This document shows positions 7,318 to 15,131 of a stretch of 16,718 nt of DNA, piece after piece. Under the pieces are notes generated by a model. The model had not been told where the DNA came from and ran no database searches. It saw only the letters and a program-made list of their open reading frames with translations. This DNA is from CAZCAQ01 sp964563965 (GTDB lineage: Bacteria > Patescibacteriota > WWE3 > UBA101185 > UBA10185): the NCBI GenBank assembly GCA_964563965.1, contig CAZLZI010000016.1, forward strand, positions 1-16,718, in the 5' to 3' direction. Position 1 is the stretch's first letter, and the number at the start of each line of letters is the position of its first letter. Both the position numbers and the translations under genes were made by a program.

Positions 7318-8304
7318 ATGAAAGTATTAATTACAAGAGAAATTCCCCGTACTGCATATACAATATTGAAGAAACACACAGCACTTCAAGTTGAAATGAG
7401 AACAGGTGCCCCAATGAGAGAGCAAGAATTAATTGATGCTGTAAAAGACGTTGATGCCTTGATCCCTGTAATACCTGATAAAATAACGGATGCTATTCTT
7501 TCGTGCGCATCTAATCTAAAAGTAGTAGCCCACTATGCTGTAGGATATGACAATATAGATATTGCCTCCGCTACCAAACACGGTATTTACGTATCTAATA
7601 CCCCAGGTGATCTAACTGCCGATGTTGCTGAATTTACAATGACTCTTATGCTTTCTATTGGTAAAAAGATTGTGGAAGCTGATTACTATACAAGAGGAGG
7701 ACACTACAAATATTGGGACCCTATGGTCTTTTTAGGTGCTAAACTTACCGGAAAAACTCTTGGTATTATTGGTATGGGAAGAATAGGCTCTCACCTTGCA
7801 AAGATTGCAAAACATGGCTTTGGTATGCAAGTCATATACTTTGACAATAAGCGAAACGATATTGTTGAACACGAGCAGGGAATCATATACGCAAGCCTGG
7901 ATGAATTACTCGAGAAGTCTGATTTTGTTTCTCTTCATGTTCCTCTCCTCCCCACTACACATCATTTAATAACTGAACGAGAATTAAAGAAAATGAAACC
8001 TACTGCATTTTTAATTAACACATCACGAGGACCGGTTGTTGAAGAAGATGCATTATATGTAGCGCTAAAAGAAAACTGGATAGAAGGCGCTGCTATTGAT
8101 GTGTTTGAAAAAGAACCTGAAATGTATAAAGGCCTTCGAGATTTAAAAAATATTATACTCACCCCTCATATTGCAAGTGCAACCAGAGAAGCACGAATTC
8201 AAATGGCTAAGATGGCAGCAGAGAATGTTGTTGAAGTACTAATAAATAAACATCCTCCACTTAATTTAGTAAATACGGATGTACTTGGAAAAGTTAACCA
8301 ATGA
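7318..8304 (+). CDS. D-isomer-specific 2-hydroxyacid dehydrogenase (NAD-dependent)
   Basis: A 328-residue enzyme of the glyoxylate/hydroxypyruvate reductase and D-glycerate dehydrogenase group, interconverting a 2-keto acid and a D-2-hydroxy acid with NAD(H). Landmarks: the substrate loop VAHYAVGYDNID (about 70-81), the dinucleotide motif G152-M-G154-R-I-G157 in the Rossmann domain, D176 at the end of the second strand (favouring NAD over NADP), and the catalytic triad R237 (NTSRGPV), E266 (DVFEKEPE) and H284 (TPHIASAT). I start it at the ATG at 7318. The frame could extend to a TTG at 7264, but that would place the first 18 codons across the -35/-10 elements, and the first Rossmann-like strand, MKVLITREIP, begins at the ATG. 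The exact acid is not determined. The stop shares ATGA with the next gene. Confidence 0.93.
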   Translation: MKVLITREIPRTAYTILKKHTALQVEMRTGAPMREQELIDAVKDVDALIPVIPDKITDAILSCASNLKVVAHYAVGYDNIDIASATKHGIYVSNTPGDLTADVAEFTMTLMLSIGKKIVEADYYTRGGHYKYWDPMVFLGAKLTGKTLGIIGMGRIGSHLAKIAKHGFGMQVIYFDNKRNDIVEHEQGIIYASLDELLEKSDFVSLHVPLLPTTHHLITERELKKMKPTAFLINTSRGPVVEEDALYVALKENWIEGAAIDVFEKEPEMYKGLRDLKNIILTPHIASATREARIQMAKMAAENVVEVLINKHPPLNLVNTDVLGKVNQ

Positions 8305-9365
8305 GTAGTAGGATCGACGGCCTTCTCCGTTGTGCAGATGAAGCTAACAACCGTCTTGAGAAGTATGTCCCAGATGTTGAAGTTAGGTTTTCAAGCTCGT
8401 TAAGCGAGTGCATGGGACAATCTAAATATTTTGCCCTTAAGTATGATGCCAAAGAACCAGAAACACCACATGCAAAGAAAATAATGGAGTCAGGTAGAAA
8501 ATTAACCGGAGCAAGATATGTATATGTTGAATGGGCGAATGAACACGGTGTTGAAGAATCTATTTTTATAACCCAAGAAGTAGAAAACGACGGCATGCGT
8601 ATAATCACCGAAATCGATCCCGCACTCTCCTTACCTGGAGCTTATTTCGTAAAAAACATCTATGCTCAATCAGGACCTTGTGCATTTAACTTATCAGAAC
8701 TAAGTCCTGTTGATATCTATATGACCACAGACGCGAATGCGAAATATGTTCCCAGCATAGATCCCGACAGTACTAACTCAAGATATATTATTTTGGGGTC
8801 TTTGCATGACATCTCAAACGCTTCAGGTGTAGCCTGCGGAGTCGAAGTAATGTTGCACGAAATTGGACATGCGAGATCTTTGAGGACCAGCGAAGAAGTT
8901 ATATTAGGTACTAAAAGAGAGACTATCGTTAGGACAGGCCCAGAATTAATTAAACATACTGTCAGATTCATTACTAACAAAGTGAGAGGAGATACCCATG
9001 GCGATGTACCTATAACACTACACCCAATATATAAAAAGCATGCGACACTACTATTAAATTCAGAGTATGCTGCGAGCGTATTTGCTGTTGAGGTGCTTAA
9101 TCAAATGGCAACGTATAAAGTTGCACACGATATACCACGAGAGACAGCACTTAAAGAACGTCAAATGTTCAAAAATAGACTAGCATATCACTTTAACACA
9201 TATGTGCAAGCATTTCGGTCACTTGTACCAAACAAAGAACTGGACGTTTCTTATACGGATTTAACAATCATATTTGATAATGAACCCAACCTTGCCAATC
9301 TCCTGCACCAATTGCATAATAGCTTAAGAGTTACAACTTTAGTTAGTAGGAGGATGAGGTCATGA
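8301..9365 (+). CDS. Putative HEIGH zinc metallopeptidase
   Basis: A 354-residue protein with no family name I can give. The key feature is an HExxH zinc motif, MLHEIGHARS with H186, E187 and H190, at the end of a hydrophobic helix-like stretch. About 65 residues later, LLNSEYAASVFAVEVL supplies E255 (or E264) as a plausible third ligand, as in gluzincins, where a Glu on a following helix completes the site. The first 170 residues are mixed alpha/beta and not recognised; DPALSLPG and SRYIILGSLHD may be strands flanking the active site. No signal peptide or membrane span is visible, so a cytosolic enzyme is likely. It starts in an ATGA overlap with the dehydrogenase and ends in another with the DsbA-like gene, so the three should be co-translated. 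Substrate unknown; peptidase activity is inferred from the motif. Confidence 0.75.
   Translation: MSSRIDGLLRCADEANNRLEKYVPDVEVRFSSSLSECMGQSKYFALKYDAKEPETPHAKKIMESGRKLTGARYVYVEWANEHGVEESIFITQEVENDGMRIITEIDPALSLPGAYFVKNIYAQSGPCAFNLSELSPVDIYMTTDANAKYVPSIDPDSTNSRYIILGSLHDISNASGVACGVEVMLHEIGHARSLRTSEEVILGTKRETIVRTGPELIKHTVRFITNKVRGDTHGDVPITLHPIYKKHATLLLNSEYAASVFAVEVLNQMATYKVAHDIPRETALKERQMFKNRLAYHFNTYVQAFRSLVPNKELDVSYTDLTIIFDNEPNLANLLHQLHNSLRVTTLVSRRMRS
9348..9353 (+). promoter_or_regulatory. Strong Shine-Dalgarno before the DsbA-like gene
   Basis: AGGAGG lies eight bases before the ATG at 9362, inside the metallopeptidase 3' end. It is the only full-strength ribosome binding site I found in the window and confirms both the start and that the ribosome here can use such sites. 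Confidence 0.75.
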
Positions 9366-10390
9366 AGAATTTTATTAAAAGAAATATGCCCATATTTATT
9401 ATAGGACTGCTTACACTCCTAGTGTTTGTAGGAATAATCATTGCGGGAGAAAAACAAGGAAATCAGTCTACCGCACTTAAAATTGTTAATGAAGGAGATT
9501 TGGTTTCTGATTTTAATTACTTCAAAGGACCTGAAAACTCAGAAGTAGTTTTAGTTGAGTTTTCCGATTTTGAATGTCCTGCCTGTGCGGCCTTTCAATC
9601 TGCCTTAAAAGCGCTTGAACTAGAATACCCAGCGCTCAAAATCGTTTATAAACACTACCCACTACCCCAGCATCCGAACTCGCTCGAAGCAGCAAGAGCG
9701 TCAATGGCCGCAGGAGAACAAGACGCCTTCTGGGAATATCATGATTTGTTATTTCAAAATCAGAACGATTTAGCAGAAGAAGATTTGATTCAATATGCTA
9801 AAGATTTAGGACTAGATAGCAAAAAGTTTGCAAGTGATATGAAAAGTGAAAAACTTAAAACTCTTGTAAATACGGATATCAAGACTGGGGAAAGTTTGGG
9901 GGTTAACTCTACACCCACCTTCTTTTTAAACGGCAAACTTCTGGAACTGAAAAAATTTGAAGATCTAAGCCGTGAAATTTCAGAAGAATTTAGAGAGTTA
10001 AATGTTGATAAGGGTGAAAAAACACAGTCTACGGGTGAAACTCCCGCTGACACAAGAATAAGAAGTCAAAAAGAGATACTGATTGAAGAACAAGGAGCTA
10101 AAGTACTAGCTCCAACATATGCCATTGAAATTACAGCTGACGGTTTTAAACCTCAAGAAGCTGAGATTGCTTTAGGACAAACTGTTGTCTGGACAAATAA
10201 TACAGAAAGTCCAGTTGTCCTTAAACCGAGCATAAAAAATGAAGTATATCCAGAGTTAAAAGATGGTGTAACTATACAACCTAAAGAAAAGTATGAGTTC
10301 AAACCATACAAAACTGATAGATTTGATTATTTCGATGAAACGTCACTGAAGTTTGGATATGTTCTACCTTACGATATAACCAAAGAGTAA
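9362..10390 (+). CDS. Membrane-anchored DsbA-like thiol oxidoreductase fused to a cupredoxin-like domain
   Basis: A 342-residue protein with three parts. Residues about 10-28 are a membrane segment after a Lys/Arg-rich start, placing the rest outside the cell membrane. Residues about 55-215 are a DsbA/thioredoxin domain: VVLVEFSDF leads into the active site C72-P-A-C75, the LPQHPNSLEAARA helix is typical of the family, and P185 in NSTPTFFLNG is the cis-proline. Residues about 252-336 resemble a cupredoxin: ITADGFKPQEAEIALGQ, VVWTNN, then a YEFKPYKT strand. This last domain has no His, Cys or Met at all, so it cannot bind type-1 copper in the usual way and may be structural or a binding module. 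The expected role is disulfide formation or exchange in exported proteins. No VKOR or DsbB partner is visible here. It ends one base before the convergent nth stop. Confidence 0.88.
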   Translation: MKNFIKRNMPIFIIGLLTLLVFVGIIIAGEKQGNQSTALKIVNEGDLVSDFNYFKGPENSEVVLVEFSDFECPACAAFQSALKALELEYPALKIVYKHYPLPQHPNSLEAARASMAAGEQDAFWEYHDLLFQNQNDLAEEDLIQYAKDLGLDSKKFASDMKSEKLKTLVNTDIKTGESLGVNSTPTFFLNGKLLELKKFEDLSREISEEFRELNVDKGEKTQSTGETPADTRIRSQKEILIEEQGAKVLAPTYAIEITADGFKPQEAEIALGQTVVWTNNTESPVVLKPSIKNEVYPELKDGVTIQPKEKYEFKPYKTDRFDYFDETSLKFGYVLPYDITKE

Positions 10391-11017
10391 TTACACATTA
10401 AAAGCGGACGGGCACACATCATTTAGAAAACACTCACTGCATTTTGGTTTTCGGGCGATACAAATATACCTACCATGTAAGACAACCCCGCCAGAATAAT
10501 TCCTCCAATATGCTTTAGGTATAAGTGTCATTAGCTCTTTCTCTATCTTTACAGCATCAGTGTTAGTAGTAAAACCTAACCGTTGAGATACTCGTGTTAT
10601 ATGCGTATCAACAACAACTCCTTCTGCAATACCCCATAATTCCTGCATAATGACATTCGCACTCTTTCTAGCTACACCTGGAAGAGTTATAAGCTTGTCC
10701 ATTTGTCTTGGTAATTGACCACTAAACTCACTTAGTACTCTCTTAGCCATTTCTATTAATCTTTGGGCTTTACCCACATGAAAGTTAACACCCCTAATAT
10801 CATTAGTTAATTGGAATAAGTCTGCCGTTGCAAAGGCCTCCCAAGAGAGGTATTTCTTAAATAGTGTACTAGTTATTTCATTAACTTTTTTATCAGTTGT
10901 TTGGGCTGACAGTGTAACTGCTATTGCAAGTTGCATTTCATTTTCATATACCAGTTCTGTTTTGGGCTCTGGGTAATGTTCAGCTATTCTTTGTGCAATA
11001 GTTTGACCATTAAGCAT
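10391..11017 (-). CDS. nth: Endonuclease III (DNA glycosylase/AP lyase)
   Basis: A 208-residue base-excision repair enzyme of about the usual family length; it removes oxidised pyrimidines and cleaves the abasic site. Motifs: VTLSAQTTDKKVNE (34-47), the helix-hairpin-helix LPGVARKSANVI with catalytic K118, the catalytic Asp D137 in VVVDTHITRVSQRLG, and a complete 4Fe-4S loop C186-x6-C193-x2-C196-x5-C202 at the C-terminus. It is the last gene of the minus-strand unit. Its ATG directly follows the TAA of the exonuclease (TAAATG) and its stop directly abuts the stop of the DsbA-like gene, with no room for a terminator between the convergent genes. An AGGA lies nine bases before the ATG. Confidence 0.97.
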   Translation of the reverse strand: MLNGQTIAQRIAEHYPEPKTELVYENEMQLAIAVTLSAQTTDKKVNEITSTLFKKYLSWEAFATADLFQLTNDIRGVNFHVGKAQRLIEMAKRVLSEFSGQLPRQMDKLITLPGVARKSANVIMQELWGIAEGVVVDTHITRVSQRLGFTTNTDAVKIEKELMTLIPKAYWRNYSGGVVLHGRYICIARKPKCSECFLNDVCPSAFNV

Positions 11018-11941
11018 TTAAAAGAGTCCTAACTGATCCTCATTAACTTCATGTTTAATCTGCTTAGGGTTTTCAAATCCTAGTCTTTTAATTATTGATT
11101 TAAAATTGTATTTAAAGAGAATCTCTTTTACGCGCCCCCTATTAAATTCAGTATAAACACAGTCTTCTAAATCTACATTAAAATCAAGACTATCTGCTAA
11201 AGTCACAAGTCGTTTACATGTGTAAGCTGAAGTTTTTCCATCCACTAATCTTTTTAAAATAGCAGGTGAAAAAGTTTGGGGATGATTTTCAACAGCCTTA
11301 TATATATTGTCTAGGTCACCGTACTGGATGATAAGTTCTTGCGCAGTTTTTTCTCCTATGCCACTAACGCCCGCAATGTTATCACTTGGATCTCCTTTTA
11401 ATGCCTTAAAATCAGCAATTAGCTTAGGTGAAAAACCCATTCGACTATGTACTTGATCAGGACCAATAAATTCTATATTCCCCTCTTTAACCGGAAGCAT
11501 GATTGAAACCTTTGAAGAAACAATTTGCCATAAGTCTCTATCATTTGAGAGTATCAATATCTCAATATCATGTTTTAAATACTTCTTTACAAGAGTGGCA
11601 ATAACATCATCCGCTTCATACCCACCTGCTTGAATAGTGTGAATCCCAAACGCATCAATAATCTCAAATACTTTTGGGATTTGAACTGACAACTCTTCAT
11701 CCATAGGTTTACGCTGGGCTTTGTACTCTTTAAACTCAGTGGATCGTAATAAGGGTTCTTTGCTCTCTACAGCACATATCGCATAATCCGGGCGTAGTTG
11801 CTCAAATGTACTTACAAGCATAGATGTTACACCATAGATAGCATTAGTAGGATTGCCCTCGGCATCAGTAAAGTTTTTTGGTATAGCATGATACGCTCTA
11901 TGTAAAAAATTGAAGGTATCAATTATTAGTAGTTTTTTCAT
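11018..11941 (-). CDS. Stand-alone 5'-3' exonuclease / flap nuclease (PolA N-terminal-type)
   Basis: A 307-residue nuclease equivalent to the N-terminal domain of DNA polymerase I, with no polymerase part. It should remove RNA primers and 5' flaps. Metal-site residues in order: D8 (LLIIDTFNF), E59 (CAVES, where the family usually has Asp in a VFD context), the helical arch with YKAQRKPM, the E109-A-D111-D112 cluster, D134 and D136 in SNDRDL, and D184/D187 in KGDPSDNIAGVSGIGEKTA, which continues into the helix-hairpin-helix. The protein ends in EDQLGLF; QLGLF closely matches the QL[S/D]LF consensus for binding the beta sliding clamp and sits at the extreme C-terminus. The start overlaps the ftsH 3' end by 23 bases. 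Confidence 0.95.
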   Translation of the reverse strand: MKKLLIIDTFNFLHRAYHAIPKNFTDAEGNPTNAIYGVTSMLVSTFEQLRPDYAICAVESKEPLLRSTEFKEYKAQRKPMDEELSVQIPKVFEIIDAFGIHTIQAGGYEADDVIATLVKKYLKHDIEILILSNDRDLWQIVSSKVSIMLPVKEGNIEFIGPDQVHSRMGFSPKLIADFKALKGDPSDNIAGVSGIGEKTAQELIIQYGDLDNIYKAVENHPQTFSPAILKRLVDGKTSAYTCKRLVTLADSLDFNVDLEDCVYTEFNRGRVKEILFKYNFKSIIKRLGFENPKQIKHEVNEDQLGLF

Positions 11942-13853
11942 TTCCCGATTTAAGACCTATTAGAGTTTTGAACTCATCATCATAAATGGTTTCTATTTCA
12001 AGCAATCTATTTGCTACAGTATGTAAGTTATCGATATGACCTTTAAGTATTTCCAATGCTTTATTATAAGCTCCTTCAATAAGAACGCGAATCTCATTAT
12101 CAATTTGAGAAGCAACATTATCACTAAAGCTAGGGCTATCACCAAGTTCGCGTGCTAGCCAAATGCTTTGTTGATGACCTTCAAAAGATATCGGACCTAA
12201 GGCACTCATACCAAACTCTGTGACCATTTTTCGTGCAAGTTTTGTTGCTTTATCAATATCATCTGATGCTCCAATAGTCATTTCCCCAAAGACAATTTCT
12301 TCTGCAGCTCTACCGCCTAACATGGTTGATATGATTGACTGTAATCTAGTCTTGGTTTCGTTATACCTATCCCGTTCTGGTGGATAACTTGTATGCCCTA
12401 ACGAGCCGCCTCGGGAAATAATTGATACGCGATACACTGGATCCATATCCGGAACAAATGCAGAAACTACTGCATGTCCAGCCTCATGATAGGCAACCAC
12501 TTTGCGTTCTTCCTCACTTAACATCATCTTGCGTTCAGCACCTAGTGTAACTTTTAACGCGGCTTCATCAACATCACTCGCATCTATCTTTTCTTTATTT
12601 TGCCTTGCAGCAAGTATTGCGGCTTCATTCAACATGTTTTCAATATCAGCGCCACTAAAACCAACTGTCTTTTTTGCAATTTCTTCGACAGATACTTCTT
12701 CAAAAGGTTTTTCTCGCATGTGAATTTTAATAATTTCGACGCGGTCTGCTAAGTCAGGAAGAGAAATTGAGATTCTTCTATCAAATCTCCCCGGTCTTAC
12801 TAACGCAGGATCGAGCATATCCGGTCTATTTGTTGCCGCAAGAACTATGACGTCAGTTCGAGTGTCAAAACCATCCATTTCAATTAATATCTGATTAAGG
12901 GTTTGCTCTCTTTCATCATGCCCACCACCAATACCCATACCCCGTTGTCTACCTATCGCGTCTATTTCATCAATAAAGATTAGAGCCGGTTGTGTTTGCG
13001 TAGCTGTTGCAAACAAGTCTCTTACTCTGGAAGAGCCTACACCAACTAGCATTTCCATAAACTCGCTACCTGCTGCACTATAAAACGGCACTTCTGCCTC
13101 TCCTGCTATAGCTTTAGCAAGCAGTGTCTTACCAACACCAGAAGGCCCCACCAATAAAACACCTTTAGGTATACGAGCACCGAGCTTTCTAAACTTCTCT
13201 GGGCTTTTTAAAAACTCCACAATTTCTTTTAATTCTGTTTTAGCCTCTGTATTACCAGCAACATCATCAAAGGTAATCTTCTGCTTATCACCGGCAAACA
13301 TTTTTGCACGAGATTTACCAAATGAGATAATATCTCCGCTGGTTGCTTTCATTTGTTTGAAAATAAAAAACAAAATAACTAATGGAAGTCCAAAAAGCAT
13401 AATTGGAGATAAAATAGATTCAAGTGTAAACCGTTCTTCTACTTTTATATCTCCACTAACTTTAGATAAATCAGTGTCGGTATTTTTTGCAAGTTCATCA
13501 AAAGAAGTAGTGCGTTCTTTTTTAGATGTAAAATAGGTACCATCTTTTTGAGTAATCTCTATCTTATTTTCTGTAACGATTACATCTTTGACTTTCCCCT
13601 CATTTATAAGCTTGAGTGTTTCATTAATTGGAACTTCTTTAATACCAAGCGTTTTATCGAATAAACCTAAAAGGATTAAAATGCCAGCAAATAAAAAGAT
13701 GTAAAAGAATATGTTTGAAAATATACTTTGTTGACCATCACTATCTTTTGCAAACGGCATATGTGGAACCTGTGGGTTATGGAGTTTATCCATTACTTTG
13801 TTTTTAATGTTTACGGCTTTCTTCTTGGGGGTTTCTTGTTGTGTTTTTGGCAT
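11919..13853 (-). CDS. ftsH: ATP-dependent zinc metalloprotease FtsH
   Basis: A membrane AAA+ protease that extracts and degrades membrane and unstable cytosolic proteins. From the ATG at 13853 it is 644 residues. Features: a polar N-terminal tail of about 45 residues, TM1 (about 47-65), a short extracytoplasmic domain, TM2 (about 147-166), Walker A GPSGVGKT (236-243), Walker B ALIFIDEID (290-298), arginine fingers in RPGRFDRR, the zinc motif HEAGH (456-460), and the third ligand Asp near 532 in GASDDIDKAT. The pore loop reads MLVGVG, where E. coli has MFVGVG. The frame extends to a GTG at 13871, but TATAAT lies just downstream of that GTG, making a leaderless start at 13853 more likely. The long N-tail before TM1 differs from E. 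coli, where TM1 begins almost at once. It lies 23 bases past the trpS stop. Confidence 0.95.
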   Translation of the reverse strand: MPKTQQETPKKKAVNIKNKVMDKLHNPQVPHMPFAKDSDGQQSIFSNIFFYIFLFAGILILLGLFDKTLGIKEVPINETLKLINEGKVKDVIVTENKIEITQKDGTYFTSKKERTTSFDELAKNTDTDLSKVSGDIKVEERFTLESILSPIMLFGLPLVILFFIFKQMKATSGDIISFGKSRAKMFAGDKQKITFDDVAGNTEAKTELKEIVEFLKSPEKFRKLGARIPKGVLLVGPSGVGKTLLAKAIAGEAEVPFYSAAGSEFMEMLVGVGSSRVRDLFATATQTQPALIFIDEIDAIGRQRGMGIGGGHDEREQTLNQILIEMDGFDTRTDVIVLAATNRPDMLDPALVRPGRFDRRISISLPDLADRVEIIKIHMREKPFEEVSVEEIAKKTVGFSGADIENMLNEAAILAARQNKEKIDASDVDEAALKVTLGAERKMMLSEEERKVVAYHEAGHAVVSAFVPDMDPVYRVSIISRGGSLGHTSYPPERDRYNETKTRLQSIISTMLGGRAAEEIVFGEMTIGASDDIDKATKLARKMVTEFGMSALGPISFEGHQQSIWLARELGDSPSFSDNVASQIDNEIRVLIEGAYNKALEILKGHIDNLHTVANRLLEIETIYDDEFKTLIGLKSGNEKTTNN

Positions 13854-13862
13854 AACCTGCCA

Positions 13863-13868
13863 ATTATA
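13863..13868 (-). promoter_or_regulatory. -10 box, leaderless, for ftsH
   Basis: A perfect TATAAT on the minus strand between trpS and ftsH, ending nine bases before the ATG at 13853. No good -35 is seen, as the upstream bases are the trpS 3' end. It would give ftsH and the two downstream genes independent transcription. Confidence 0.5.
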
Positions 13869-13876
13869 CACAATAT

Positions 13877-14878
13877 TTAAAGATTAGGCAGGTACATAGC
13901 TTCTTTGACTTCAGATAGCGTACCTTCAGCAAGTTTTCGTACTTTCTTTGTACCTTCATGGAGAAGCTCATACACAAACTCTGGTTTCTCTGAATACAAA
14001 TTATATCTTTCACGAATGGGAGCTAAGAAAGCATCCATAGCAATAAAAAGCTTATCTTTAACCTCTACATCACCAACTTTACCACTTCTATATCGAGCTT
14101 TAAGATCTTCAACCTCATCTTTGTTTGGATTAAACGCATCGTGGTAATCAAATACAGGATTACCTTCTACTTTACCAGGATCAGTGGCATGAATTCTTGT
14201 GGGGTCAGTATACATACGTTTAATTTTATCTTTTAGAGACGGAGTAGATTCATCCAAGTAGATAGTGTTATTGAGTGACTTTGACATCTTGGCATTCCCA
14301 TCAATTCCCATTAGTCTAGCTACTCGTCCAACATGCGCAGTGGGTTCTTTAAGTACAGGTTTAAATGTACCGTTGAATTTAGCAACAATTTCCCGAGTTA
14401 ACTCAAGATGGGGTAGTTGATCTTCTCCTATTGGAACTAAGTCTGCCTTGGCAGCCAAAATATCAGAGGCCATGAGTACAGGAAAGTTTAAAAAACCAAG
14501 TGAGTATGTATCACCAAGACTTTTATCTCTAATTTCATCTTTAATAGTTGGGTTTCTAAGAATGCGATTAGTAGAAATGAGTGTTGAAAAAATAAAAGCT
14601 AACTCACAAATTTCTGGCACACCTGAGTCAACAAAGAAGGTAACTTTTTCTGGATCAAGTCCGGCAGCAAGGTTACCAAGTACTGCCTGTACAATACCAT
14701 CACGCACTAGAGTTGTATCAATAATATATTTAGGATACGCCAAGGCATGCAAGTCAGCGGCAATAACGATGGTTTCATAATCATCTTGAAACTTAAGTCT
14801 GTTTTCAAGAGAACCAACATAATGACCTACATGTAATTTTCCGGTTGTATTATCCCCTGTTAGTATTCTTTTTTTCAT
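13877..14878 (-). CDS. trpS: Tryptophanyl-tRNA synthetase
   Basis: A 333-residue class I synthetase, the normal TrpRS length; it charges tRNA-Trp in the cytosol. The HIGH-type signature is HVGH (16-19) within TTGKLHVGHYVGSLENRL, the KMSKS loop is intact (197-201, NAKMSKSLNN), and between them lie the tryptophan/ATP pocket segments FPVLMASDIL (132-141) and IGEDQLPHLELTREI (150-164). The residue before TG is Thr11, where most TrpRS have Pro. The long connecting segment typical of TrpRS is present, and tyrosyl-tRNA synthetase motifs are absent. The ATG shares ATGA with the stop of the small membrane protein upstream, and GGAG lies eight bases before it, so coupled re-initiation is expected. Confidence 0.97.
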   Translation of the reverse strand: MKKRILTGDNTTGKLHVGHYVGSLENRLKFQDDYETIVIAADLHALAYPKYIIDTTLVRDGIVQAVLGNLAAGLDPEKVTFFVDSGVPEICELAFIFSTLISTNRILRNPTIKDEIRDKSLGDTYSLGFLNFPVLMASDILAAKADLVPIGEDQLPHLELTREIVAKFNGTFKPVLKEPTAHVGRVARLMGIDGNAKMSKSLNNTIYLDESTPSLKDKIKRMYTDPTRIHATDPGKVEGNPVFDYHDAFNPNKDEVEDLKARYRSGKVGDVEVKDKLFIAMDAFLAPIRERYNLYSEKPEFVYELLHEGTKKVRKLAEGTLSEVKEAMYLPNL

Positions 14879-15087
14879 TCTGTTTTCTCCATAGTAGTTA
14901 GCCCAGGAATTGTAACACTACCAAAGTATCTTAATCTGGGAGCAAGGAATGCTAAAAGAACTAGTATAGCAATTAAGAAACTGATGACAGACAAGACCTT
15001 CTTGCGAAATGACTTATTCTTATCTTCAATTACAATATCCTTTTTTACTGCTTTTGTAGCCTTAAATAATGGGGTTTTACTTTCCAT
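14875..15087 (-). CDS. Small single-span membrane protein upstream of trpS
   Basis: A 70-residue protein. The first 32 residues are strongly basic with some acidic residues and likely cytosolic. A hydrophobic span (about 33-48, SVISFLIAILVLLAFL) follows, and about 20 residues (RYFGSVTIPGLTTMEKTE) lie beyond it. By the positive-inside rule the N-terminus should face the cytosol. I do not recognise a family. Support for a real gene: a good -10 six bases before its ATG, and a stop sharing ATGA with trpS, the same coupling used elsewhere in the window. It might only serve to bring ribosomes to trpS. It is the first gene of the minus-strand housekeeping unit. Confidence 0.65.
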   Translation of the reverse strand: MESKTPLFKATKAVKKDIVIEDKNKSFRKKVLSVISFLIAILVLLAFLAPRLRYFGSVTIPGLTTMEKTE

Positions 15088-15093
15088 GTATGT

Positions 15094-15099
15094 ATTCTA
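15094..15099 (-). promoter_or_regulatory. -10 box, leaderless, for the small membrane protein/trpS unit
   Basis: TAGAAT on the minus strand ends six bases before the ATG at 15087. A weak -35 (TTTAAT, 15117-15122) lies 17 bases upstream. This should drive the small membrane protein, trpS and perhaps the rest of the unit. Confidence 0.5.
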
Positions 15100-15131
15100 C
15101 TCAATAAGTTGTGTTTATTAAAGGAAATAAT

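Noticed and set aside
8294..8608. 104-residue minus-strand frame over the metallopeptidase 5' end
   Set aside because: It is antisense to a gene held in place by ATGA coupling at both ends, with no supporting signals of its own.
13854..13871. GTG-initiated extension of FtsH by six residues
   Set aside because: The codons right after the GTG form the TATAAT box; a transcript from it would not contain that start. It remains possible if transcription only comes from trpS.
14448..14780. 110-residue + strand frame inside trpS
   Set aside because: It is antisense to conserved TrpRS motifs; composition fits a shadow frame.
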